27,817 bases of DNA from Methylotenera sp. (GTDB taxonomy: Bacteria > Pseudomonadota > Gammaproteobacteria > Burkholderiales > Methylophilaceae): the NCBI GenBank assembly GCA_005791685.1, contig SXVG01000030.1, forward strand, positions 1 through 27,817, given 5' to 3'. Position numbers and translations under genes: made by a program. Under the pieces are notes generated by a model that was given only the letters and a program-made list of their open reading frames with translations, was not told the origin of the DNA and did not search any database. Of this stretch, positions 1 to 5,998 are shown piece by piece; within the stretch, counting starts at the first letter, position 1, and every line of letters starts with the position of its first letter.

Positions 1-314
1 ACCAGGGGGATGGAGCCCATGTAGGCCGTGGCGAGGCCGGTACGGGCATTGGTGGCGCCTGGACCAGAAGTCACCAATGCCACGCCCACTTTGCCGGTTG
101 AGCGTGAGTAAGCATCGGCCGCATGGAGCGCGGCTTGCTCATGGCGAACTAAAATGTGCTTAAATTTATCTTGATGAAAAATGGCGTCGTAAATATGCAG
201 CACTGCGCCACCTGGGTAGCCAAATACGAATTCAACTTTTTCTTCATGTAAGCAGCGAATTAGAATTTCTGCGCCGGTAATTTTGGTAGAACTTTTTTCC
301 ATGCCTGAACCCAT
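1..314 (-). CDS. ilvB: Acetolactate synthase large subunit, N-terminal part (cut by window edge)
   Basis: This is the first 104 codons of a thiamine-diphosphate enzyme that makes acetolactate or acetohydroxybutyrate in valine, leucine and isoleucine synthesis. Visible family marks are TGAEILIRCL near the start, FGYPGGAVLHIYDA (about residues 31-44), RHEQAALHAADAYSR with the ThDP-activating glutamate at residue 59, and TSGPGATNARTGLATAYMGS (82-101). The gene runs off the left edge, so the FAD and ThDP domains are missing because of the window and not because of a deletion. The first ATG is at 314; a second in-frame ATG at 302 (residue 5) is an alternative, and neither has a clear Shine-Dalgarno sequence. 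An in-frame stop lies a few codons upstream. Its own promoter lies upstream at 408-436. The small subunit ilvH would be expected further left, but this cannot be seen. Confidence 0.93.
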   Translation of the reverse strand, partial: MGSGMEKSSTKITGAEILIRCLHEEKVEFVFGYPGGAVLHIYDAIFHQDKFKHILVRHEQAALHAADAYSRSTGKVGVALVTSGPGATNARTGLATAYMGSIPL

Positions 315-407
315 GCTTATTTTTTTACTTTAGTGTTGGCACTTATAACGAGTGCTTGTTTTTATTTGATTTAGTGACTTTTTGTGTAGTTTATACACCA
401 ACCCTAT

Positions 408-436
408 ACCATAACGGTTTGAGCCTGTTTGGTCAA
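408..436 (-). promoter_or_regulatory. Sigma-70 promoter for ilvB
   Basis: On the minus strand TTGACC (431-436) is followed by a 17-base spacer and TATGGT (408-413). This predicts a transcript start near base 400 and a leader of about 85 bases before the ilvB ATG at 314. I found no leader peptide rich in branched-chain codons and no attenuator hairpin with a T run in this leader. Confidence 0.6.
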
Positions 437-472
437 GGAAGATAGTCTAGAGACGCGCAATTTGTAGGATTT

Positions 473-492
473 ATCGCACCAATTATTGCGAT
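473..492. repeat. Inverted repeat just after nadC
   Basis: ATCGCA (473-478) and TGCGAT (487-492) form a perfect 6-bp stem with an 8-base loop, 15 bases past the nadC stop codon. There is no T run after it on either strand, so it is at best a weak terminator or RNA 3'-end stabiliser for nadC. The rest of 315-507 holds the ilvB promoter and nothing else I can name. Confidence 0.3.
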
Positions 493-507
493 ATGCATAA
501 TGGCTTA

Positions 508-1380
508 TTAATCGAAGCGCATGGATAAGTCGACAGCCTGTATGTTTTTCGTTATAGCCCCTATGGAAATGCGATCCACGCCAGTGAGGGCGATGTCCCT
601 CACGTTCGCCAAGCTAATGCCACCCGACGCTTCGAGTAGGGCTAGATGGCCTAGTTCTTTATTCATGAGGACCGCTGCACGGAGCTGCGTGAGATTGAAG
701 TTGTCCAATAAAATGCTCTTGGCGCCAGCGCTAAGGGCTTCTTTTAATTGGCTTAAACTCTCCACTTCTATTTGTATGCTTTTGTCGGTAGGCAAGGCAT
801 AGGCTTGCTTGAGGATGGCGGCTATGCTGCCGGCGGCGGCAATATGATTTTCTTTAATTAAGATGCCATCGTATAAGGCCAGGCGTTGGTTATGGCCGCC
901 ACCCACGGTTACGGCATATTTTTGCGCCCATCTTAAATTGGGTATGGTCTTGCGCGTGTCTAAAATTTGACTGTGCGTGCCAGCGATTGCTGCTACGTAC
1001 AGCTGTGTTTGCGTTGCTGTGGCGGACAAGGTTTGCAAAAAATTGAGTGCACAGCGTTCGGCTGTCAAGATGGAGCGGGCCGAACCCTTGATCTCACACA
1101 AGACTTGCAGTGCGTTAACTGACTCACCTTCATTAATCAGCCAATCGATGTGTACGGTGTCGTCTATCTGGGCAAAACAGGCATTCACCCAAGCCAAGCC
1201 ACAAATAACGGCTTTTTCACGGACTATGATTTTTGCGCTGACTGTTTGTGTGGCTGGCACCAGTTGCGCGCTTAGATCGCCCGAGCCTATGTCTTCGGCC
1301 AAGGCCGCTTGCACTTGTTGGCGTATCAATTCGGCCCAGTTGCTGGGTATGCTTGGGCTGTCAGTGAGGAAAGGAGTCAT
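508..1380 (-). CDS. nadC: Nicotinate-nucleotide pyrophosphorylase (quinolinate phosphoribosyltransferase)
   Basis: This enzyme converts quinolinate and PRPP to nicotinate mononucleotide, CO2 and pyrophosphate in de novo NAD synthesis in the cytoplasm. The 290-residue length is typical. Visible signatures are EDIGSGDLS near residues 29-37, the substrate-binding DTRKTIPNLR (141-150), VGGGHNQRLALYDGILIKENHI (from 159), ILLDNF (223-228), EASGGI (250-255) and ISIGAIT (271-277). The start at 1380 gives the usual N-terminus but lacks a Shine-Dalgarno sequence. The gene is divergent from the glutathione S-transferase gene; the 114-base gap carries an inverted repeat and a palindromic -10 sequence. 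nadA and nadB are not in the window. The ilvB gene downstream has its own promoter, so the two are probably separate units. Confidence 0.96.
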   Translation of the reverse strand: MTPFLTDSPSIPSNWAELIRQQVQAALAEDIGSGDLSAQLVPATQTVSAKIIVREKAVICGLAWVNACFAQIDDTVHIDWLINEGESVNALQVLCEIKGSARSILTAERCALNFLQTLSATATQTQLYVAAIAGTHSQILDTRKTIPNLRWAQKYAVTVGGGHNQRLALYDGILIKENHIAAAGSIAAILKQAYALPTDKSIQIEVESLSQLKEALSAGAKSILLDNFNLTQLRAAVLMNKELGHLALLEASGGISLANVRDIALTGVDRISIGAITKNIQAVDLSMRFD

Positions 1381-1408
1381 GGTTGTGCGGTGTTACTTAA
1401 ATAAAGTG

Positions 1409-1426
1409 GGCAAGCTCAAGCTTGCC
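1409..1426. repeat. Perfect 7-bp inverted repeat in the nadC leader
   Basis: GGCAAGC (1409-1415) and GCTTGCC (1420-1426) flank a 4-base loop. It lies between the candidate -10 at 1450-1455 and the nadC start, so it would fold as a hairpin in the nadC leader or act as a DNA operator. No T run follows on either strand, which argues against a terminator. It does not resemble the NrtR box as I remember it. Confidence 0.45.
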
Positions 1427-1447
1427 TTATGAAAGCCAGTGATGATT

Positions 1448-1459
1448 GCATTATAATGC
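1448..1459. promoter_or_regulatory. Palindromic -10 region between divergent nadC and GST
   Basis: GCATTATAATGC is a perfect 12-bp palindrome holding a consensus TATAAT on the plus strand (1452-1457) and another on the minus strand (1450-1455). Neither has a convincing -35 at 16-18 bases. The run of eight T at 1471-1478 reads as an A-tract on the minus strand and could act as an UP-like element. The site may serve one or both directions. Confidence 0.4.
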
Positions 1460-1494
1460 TAGGCAGGCACTTTTTTTTGTAAAATACCGGAAAG

Positions 1495-2112
1495 ATGATG
1501 AAACTTCTCTACACCAATACCAGCTCTTATGCACGCAAAGTGCGTATCGTTGCTCACGAAAAACACATAGCCATGGCGCTGCAGCAAGTGGTGTTGACCG
1601 ATCCAGATTGCCCGGTGAAACAATACAATCCACTGGGCAAAGTCCCGGTGTTGATTTTAAGCGATACTGAAAGCTTGTATGACTCCCGTGTCATCGTTGA
1701 ATATTTAGATAATTGCACGCCTTTGGCCCATTTAATACCACAAGAGCTCAGTGCAAAAATAAAGGTGCGCAGGTGGGAGTCTTTAGCGGACGGTGTCTGC
1801 GACGCCGTTGTCGCGGTGATGTTGGAGCAACGTAAAGCCGAGCCAGCGCAAGACGCGGCGTTTATGGCTAAGCAGATGGATAAAGTTAGCCGTGGCTTAA
1901 CTGTATTAAACGATGATTTGGCTAATCATGAGTGGTGTGTGGGGGAAGCCTTTAGTCTGGCCGACATTGCCGTGGGTTGCATGTTGGCTTACGTCAATTT
2001 ACGCTTTGTCGGCGTGATCAATATGGCCGTAGACTACCCTAATTTAGAGCGTTTGCATCTGGCTTTATTAAAGCGCCCGTCTTTTAAAGAAACGGCGCCC
2101 AGCCCTAATTAA
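1495..2112 (+). CDS. Glutathione S-transferase family protein
   Basis: The protein has 205 residues, the usual length of a soluble cytoplasmic GST. The thioredoxin-like N-terminal domain is clear: a beta strand followed by TNTSSYARKVR with candidate catalytic serines at 10-11, NPLGKVPVL (45-53) with the cis-proline, and the gamma-glutamyl-binding DSRVIVEYLD (63-72). The C-terminal helical domain includes LADIAVGCMLAY, the region with the conserved N-capping aspartate. It probably conjugates or reduces small electrophiles with glutathione; the substrate cannot be told. Related sequences are sometimes called stringent starvation protein or maleylacetoacetate isomerase, but neither signature is specific here. 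The start has tandem ATG codons at 1495 and 1498 after a GGAAAG ribosome-binding sequence. It converges on mnmA with a 6-base gap and no visible terminator. Confidence 0.88.
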   Translation: MMKLLYTNTSSYARKVRIVAHEKHIAMALQQVVLTDPDCPVKQYNPLGKVPVLILSDTESLYDSRVIVEYLDNCTPLAHLIPQELSAKIKVRRWESLADGVCDAVVAVMLEQRKAEPAQDAAFMAKQMDKVSRGLTVLNDDLANHEWCVGEAFSLADIAVGCMLAYVNLRFVGVINMAVDYPNLERLHLALLKRPSFKETAPSPN

Positions 2113-2118
2113 GCGGCG

Positions 2119-3234
2119 CTAAGACGACAAGGAGCTGGTAATAATGCCGCCACCTAGGCATACATTGCTTTCATAAACGACAGCGGATTGCCCTGGGGTC
2201 ACGGCCCATTGTTTTTGTCCAAACTTAATTTCAACATTGCTTTTGTTTAAGCGTTCTATCTCGCACGGGGCATCGGCTTGGCGGTAGCGGGTTTTTGCGC
2301 CATACACCCAATTGCGGGTGGGTGCTTCAGGGTCTATCCAGGTCAGTTGTTGGGCGATCAAGCCGTCGCTTAGTAGCAAAGGGTGGTCATGACCTTGAAC
2401 GACGGTCAGCACATTATTTGCCATGTCCTTGGCAGCGACAAACCAAGGTTCGCCGTTGCTGTCACGACTGCCGCCTATCTTTAAGCCCTGACGCTGACCT
2501 AAGGTGTAATACATGAGGCCTTCATGGCGACCCACGTGCTTGCCTTCAGGGGTTTTTATGTCGCCAGGTTGGCGCGGTAAGTACTGGCTTAGGAATGCTT
2601 GAAAAGGCCGTTCTCCAATAAAGCAAATACCGGTTGAATCTTTTTTTTCGGCATTGATTAAGCCTGCTTGGCGGGCTATTTCACGGACTTCGCGTTTCAG
2701 TAATGCGCCTAATGGGAACAGCGTTTTGCTCAGCTGGGCTTGATTTAAGCGGTATAAAAAATAGCTTTGGTCTTTGCTGCCATCGTCGGCTTTCAATAAT
2801 TGAAATAAGCCTGGCTTAAGCGGATTTTCTCTAACGTGTGCATAGTGACCGGTCGCAATAAGGTCGGCGCCCAAGCCCATGGCGTGATCTAAAAAGGCCT
2901 TAAATTTGATTTCTGCATTGCATAAGATATCCGGATTAGGGGTGCGGCCGGCTTGGTATTCGCTTAAAAAATTAGCAAACACGCGGTCTTTGTATTCCGC
3001 ACTAAAGTTGACCGCTTCTATGTCTATGCCTATTTTGTCGGCCACCGCCACCGCATCCAGCAAATCTTGCTTGCTGGAACAGTACTCGTCGGTGTCATCG
3101 TCTTCCCAGTTTTTCATGAAAAGCCCGGTCACTTCATAGCCTTGTTGTTTGAGCAATAAGGCGGTAACCGATGAGTCGACGCCACCAGAGAGGCCGACCA
3201 CTACTTTTTTCTTTTGCTGTTTATTGAGGTTCAT
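2119..3234 (-). CDS. mnmA: tRNA-specific 2-thiouridylase MnmA
   Basis: MnmA adenylates and then thiolates U34 of the tRNAs for Lys, Glu and Gln, taking sulfur from the IscS/Tus relay. With the start at 3234 the protein has 371 residues, the family norm. It shows the PP-loop SGGVDSS (16-22), the catalytic cysteine in PDILCNAEIKF (C105), the second cysteine in STGICFIGERPF (C204), GHYAHV (129-134) and the tRNA-binding LGQRQGLKIGG. A longer reading frame opens at 3318, but it overlaps the nudJ gene and its extra 28 residues do not resemble MnmA, so I chose the ATG before NLNKQQKKKVVVGLSGG. The gene follows nudJ by 25 bases; the same nudJ-mnmA pairing is known in Escherichia coli, which supports an operon. 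Confidence 0.96.
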   Translation of the reverse strand: MNLNKQQKKKVVVGLSGGVDSSVTALLLKQQGYEVTGLFMKNWEDDDTDEYCSSKQDLLDAVAVADKIGIDIEAVNFSAEYKDRVFANFLSEYQAGRTPNPDILCNAEIKFKAFLDHAMGLGADLIATGHYAHVRENPLKPGLFQLLKADDGSKDQSYFLYRLNQAQLSKTLFPLGALLKREVREIARQAGLINAEKKDSTGICFIGERPFQAFLSQYLPRQPGDIKTPEGKHVGRHEGLMYYTLGQRQGLKIGGSRDSNGEPWFVAAKDMANNVLTVVQGHDHPLLLSDGLIAQQLTWIDPEAPTRNWVYGAKTRYRQADAPCEIERLNKSNVEIKFGQKQWAVTPGQSAVVYESNVCLGGGIITSSLSS

Positions 3235-3259
3235 GTTGATTGTACCGTGACACCTGATT

Positions 3260-3736
3260 TTATAAATGCGTGACCACGTGCAGTGGAAATTGTTGGCCAG
3301 CCAAATAATCTTCCACACATTTTAAGACTTGTGGGCTGCGCATGAGCATGGCTTGCTGGCGCATTTCTGCCGCTGACATCCAAACGGTGCGAACGATACC
3401 TGTGTCTAGCGCCCGCTCGGGTTGGTGATGACTGACGCTGCCTATGTAAGCGAAACGTAAATAAGTGCTGTCGCTATGTTCATGCTTCCAATGGTATATG
3501 CCGAGTAGGGCTTCGGGTTTAAAGGCATAAGCGGTTTCTTCCAAGGTTTCTCTGATGACCGCTGCTAGCAAACTTTCATTGTCTTCCAAATGACCCGCCG
3601 GTTGATTGTAGCGGTTACCGCGTTCGGTCACTTCTTCGACTAATAAAAACTTACCCTGCTCTTCGACGATTGCCGCGACCGTGGCATGAGGCATCCATTG
3701 CATAATGTAAGGGGATTTAATGTAAAGATTGCTCAT
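3260..3736 (-). CDS. nudJ: Nudix hydrolase, NudJ-like phosphatase
   Basis: This is a 158-residue Nudix protein. The Nudix box runs from G48 to Y70: GHLEDNE, then RETLEETAY, with the metal-binding RE..EE residues intact and alanine in place of the usual final glycine. The flanks match NudJ: PHATVAAIVEEQGKFLLVEE before the box, NQPAGHLE at its start, and RSPQVLKCVEDYLAGQQFPL near the C-terminus. In E. coli, NudJ hydrolyses nucleoside tri- and diphosphates and the thiamine precursor HMP-PP; the substrate here is inferred by family. The start at 3736 is the longest choice. Methionines at residues 12 and 15 (3703, 3694) are alternatives, and homology only becomes clear from residue 16. It sits just upstream of mnmA and is divergent from maf. 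Confidence 0.88.
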   Translation of the reverse strand: MSNLYIKSPYIMQWMPHATVAAIVEEQGKFLLVEEVTERGNRYNQPAGHLEDNESLLAAVIRETLEETAYAFKPEALLGIYHWKHEHSDSTYLRFAYIGSVSHHQPERALDTGIVRTVWMSAAEMRQQAMLMRSPQVLKCVEDYLAGQQFPLHVVTHL

Positions 3737-3803
3737 TTTAACCCAAACTGGCGTTAAGCATCATATCGATGAGCAATAGCCTCTGGCTTAGGTCTGTAGC
3801 GTA

Positions 3804-3832
3804 TTATTAAAATAGTCACTGGTAGCGCTCAA
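3804..3832 (-). promoter_or_regulatory. Candidate promoter for nudJ-mnmA
   Basis: On the minus strand TTGAGC (3827-3832) is followed by 17 bases and TAATAA (3804-3809), predicting a leader of about 60 bases before nudJ. On the opposite strand an overlapping TAAAAT (3808-3813) could be the -10 of maf, but its -35 is poor. Confidence 0.35.
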
Positions 3833-3843
3833 GCTTTGTTAAT

Positions 3844-4482
3844 ATGGCGCTTGGTAAAATTAAGCGGGATCAATGGCTAGAAATGAATCGGCAAATGAAT
3901 GATGGCAACACTCTTTACTTAGCCTCACGTAGCCCGCGTCGTGTGGAATTATTAAGTCAATTGGGTTGGCGTTGCCTGGTCATCCCGGCGGACATCGATG
4001 AGACGCCGCATGAGCATGAGAGCGCAGAGGCTTATGTGGCAAGGTTGGCGCAAGAAAAAGCGCGTACGGCTTGCTTGGGCTTGGGCGTAAATCCAAGTAA
4101 ACCAGTTTTAGCGGCCGACACCACGGTGGCCTTAGACGGCTTGCTGTTGGGTAAGCCGGTTGACGATGATGACGCGCGGCGCATGCTGACAAGCTTGTCC
4201 GGCAGTCGACATCAAGTGCATACGGCCGTGGCTTTGGTTTTTAATCATAAAATGGCGCTGGCGCTGTCCTGCACCCATGTGGAAATGATGGTGTTGTCCG
4301 AGGCGCAAATTGAGGCTTACATTGCCAGTGGCGAATCGCGGGATAAAGCCGGCAGTTACGCCATACAAGGCTTGGCTGGCGCTTGGATTAAGCGTATAGA
4401 GGGCAGTTATTCTGGGGTCATGGGTTTGCCTTTGTATGAAACGGCGGCTTTGTTGCGTGAGCAAGGCTGGGCTGTTTTATAG
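3844..4482 (+). CDS. maf: Maf-family nucleoside triphosphate pyrophosphatase (YhdE-type, dTTP/UTP)
   Basis: Maf proteins hydrolyse nucleoside triphosphates to monophosphates and pyrophosphate; the YhdE branch prefers dTTP, UTP and modified pyrimidines. The sequence has LYLASRSPRRVELLSQLG (from residue 24, the phosphate-binding SRSPRR), ADTTVALDG (91-99) with the catalytic acidic residue, GKPVDDDDARRML, SGSRHQVHTAV, and DKAGSYAIQGLAG (167-179). The span given is the longest frame. Conserved sequence begins only at residue 23, so starts at 3883 or 3895 are at least as likely; none has a strong Shine-Dalgarno sequence. The gene lies 62 bases upstream of rng. maf next to rng is a familiar arrangement, and co-transcription is likely. 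Confidence 0.93.
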   Translation: MALGKIKRDQWLEMNRQMNDGNTLYLASRSPRRVELLSQLGWRCLVIPADIDETPHEHESAEAYVARLAQEKARTACLGLGVNPSKPVLAADTTVALDGLLLGKPVDDDDARRMLTSLSGSRHQVHTAVALVFNHKMALALSCTHVEMMVLSEAQIEAYIASGESRDKAGSYAIQGLAGAWIKRIEGSYSGVMGLPLYETAALLREQGWAVL

Positions 4483-4531
4483 CCAGGCTTTTGGTTGAAT
4501 AAGCTTGAGGCTAGTGACGAATTTAAGTTAA

Positions 4532-4537
4532 AAGAGA
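4532..4537 (+). promoter_or_regulatory. Ribosome-binding site deciding the TTG start of rng
   Basis: AAGAGA ends 7 bases before the TTG codon at 4545. An ATG at 4538 lies directly after it, too close to use it, and is followed at once by TAA, so it cannot start a gene. Confidence 0.45.
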
Positions 4538-4544
4538 ATGTAAA

Positions 4545-5996
4545 TTGAGCGAAGAAATATTAATTAATGTAACCCCGCAAGAAACGCGCATCGCCATGAT
4601 GGAGAACGGCGTGGTGCAAGAGTTGCAAATTGAACGCAGTTCGTCCTTGGGCTTGGTGGGTAATGTGTATCGCGGTGTGGTTTGCCGCGTACTGCCTGGC
4701 ATGCAGTCCGCGTTTGTGGAGATAGGTTTGCAACGCGCGGCTTTTTTGCATGCCGGCGATATTTTTGAATGCGGCCAATCGGAAACAAACTTGCCCATAC
4801 AGGCGGTGCTGCACGAAGGTCAATCGCTGATGGTGCAAGTGATTAAAGAGCCCATAGGCACTAAAGGCGCTAGGCTGACCACGCAAATTAGTATAGCTGG
4901 GCGGTTTCTAGTGTATTTGCCGCAACAAGAACACATAGGCGTGTCGCAGCGCATAGAGGACGAAGCCGAACGCGAGCAGTTGAAGTTGCGTTTGCTGGGC
5001 CTGTTGCCAGAGCAGCGAGTGGGGGGCTACATCATACGCACCATGTCGGAAACGGCTAGCGATGAAGAGTTGTTGGCTGATATCGATTATTTGACCAAGA
5101 CTTGGCAGCACATCCAGGCAAAAAGCACGGCCGTGCCAGATCGCACCTTGATATTTCAAGATTTAAATTTACCCATGCGCGTGTTACGCGATGTCTTATG
5201 TGCCGAGACAGAAATGGTCAGGATAGACTCCAGCGAGACCTATCAGAAATTACTGGATTTCGCTAATTTATACGCGATAGCGGCATTGGATAAATTGGTG
5301 CATTACCAAGGTGAACGGCCCTTATTCGATTTGTACAGCATAGAGCAAGAGATAGAAAAAGCCATGTCGCGCAAGGTCGAATTGAAATCCGGCGGCTATC
5401 TGATTTTTGATCAAACGGAAGCCTTGACCACGGTGGATGTGAATACCGGCAGTTTCGTCAGTGGCAAGAACTTGTCCGACACTATTTTTAAAACCAATTT
5501 AGAAGCAGCGCAATCGATTGCTAGGCAGTTACGCTTAAGGAACTTGGGTGGCATCATCATCATCGATTTTATTGATATGGATGAAGATTGCCAACGTGAG
5601 GCGGTGCTCAACGAACTGCAAAAAGCCGTGGCACGCGATAGGGCGCGCACTGGCGTTAATGGGTTTACGCCATTAGGTTTGGTTGAGATGACGCGTAAGC
5701 GTACTCGTGAAAGTCTGGCGCATGTGCTGTGTGAGCCCTGTGCTAGCTGTAAAGGACGTGGCGAACTGAAAACGGCACAAACCGTGTGTTATGAGATTTT
5801 ACGAGAATTGTTAAGAGAGGCTCGCCAGTTTAATGCCCGTGAATTACGGGTGTTGGCCGCACCGAAAGTGATAGACATGTTGCTCGATGAAGAGTCGCAA
5901 AGTTTGGCTAATTTGTCCGACTTTATCGGTAGGCAAATTTCTTTGCAGGTTGAGGCGAGCTACAGCCAAGAATCGTTTGATATTATCTTGATGTAA
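4545..5996 (+). CDS. rng: Ribonuclease G
   Basis: RNase G is an endoribonuclease of the RNase E/G family that matures the 5' end of 16S rRNA and takes part in mRNA decay. At 483 residues it has RNase G length and lacks the long C-terminal scaffold of RNase E. The N-terminus (ILINVTPQETRIAM) is typical. An S1 domain spans about residues 36-115 (GNVYRGVVCRVLPGMQSAFV). The catalytic core has VDVNTGSFV with D298 and IIIIDFIDMD with D341, spaced as the metal-binding aspartates of RNase E. RTGVNGFTPLGLVEMTRKR follows, and CEPCASCKGRG (397-407) is the zinc-link region. The start codon is TTG at 4545, supported by an AAGAGA site and by the fit to homologs from residue 5 onward. It follows maf and converges on the dynamin-like gene with a 2-base gap. 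Confidence 0.96.
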   Translation: MSEEILINVTPQETRIAMMENGVVQELQIERSSSLGLVGNVYRGVVCRVLPGMQSAFVEIGLQRAAFLHAGDIFECGQSETNLPIQAVLHEGQSLMVQVIKEPIGTKGARLTTQISIAGRFLVYLPQQEHIGVSQRIEDEAEREQLKLRLLGLLPEQRVGGYIIRTMSETASDEELLADIDYLTKTWQHIQAKSTAVPDRTLIFQDLNLPMRVLRDVLCAETEMVRIDSSETYQKLLDFANLYAIAALDKLVHYQGERPLFDLYSIEQEIEKAMSRKVELKSGGYLIFDQTEALTTVDVNTGSFVSGKNLSDTIFKTNLEAAQSIARQLRLRNLGGIIIIDFIDMDEDCQREAVLNELQKAVARDRARTGVNGFTPLGLVEMTRKRTRESLAHVLCEPCASCKGRGELKTAQTVCYEILRELLREARQFNARELRVLAAPKVIDMLLDEESQSLANLSDFIGRQISLQVEASYSQESFDIILM

Positions 5997-5998
5997 GC

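Noticed and set aside
977..1432. Open frame of 151 codons opposite nadC, and similar long antisense frames opposite pyrB, exbB and lpxK
   Set aside because: They lie wholly or mostly antisense to clearly conserved genes, show no recognisable domains and follow the codon pattern of the opposite strand.
3235..3318. N-terminal extension of mnmA in the long open frame
   Set aside because: It overlaps the end of nudJ, has no resemblance to MnmA, and the family N-terminus begins at the ATG at 3234.
3527..3595. Nudix box with alanine replacing the last conserved glycine
   Set aside because: The metal-binding RE..EE residues are intact, and I recall EETAY as usual in betaproteobacterial NudJ proteins, so no loss of function is implied.
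4538..4543. ATG followed at once by TAA just before the rng start, like a start-stop regulatory element
   Set aside because: The AAGAGA site is only a base or so from this ATG but is well spaced for TTG at 4545, so ribosomes are unlikely to start on the ATG.
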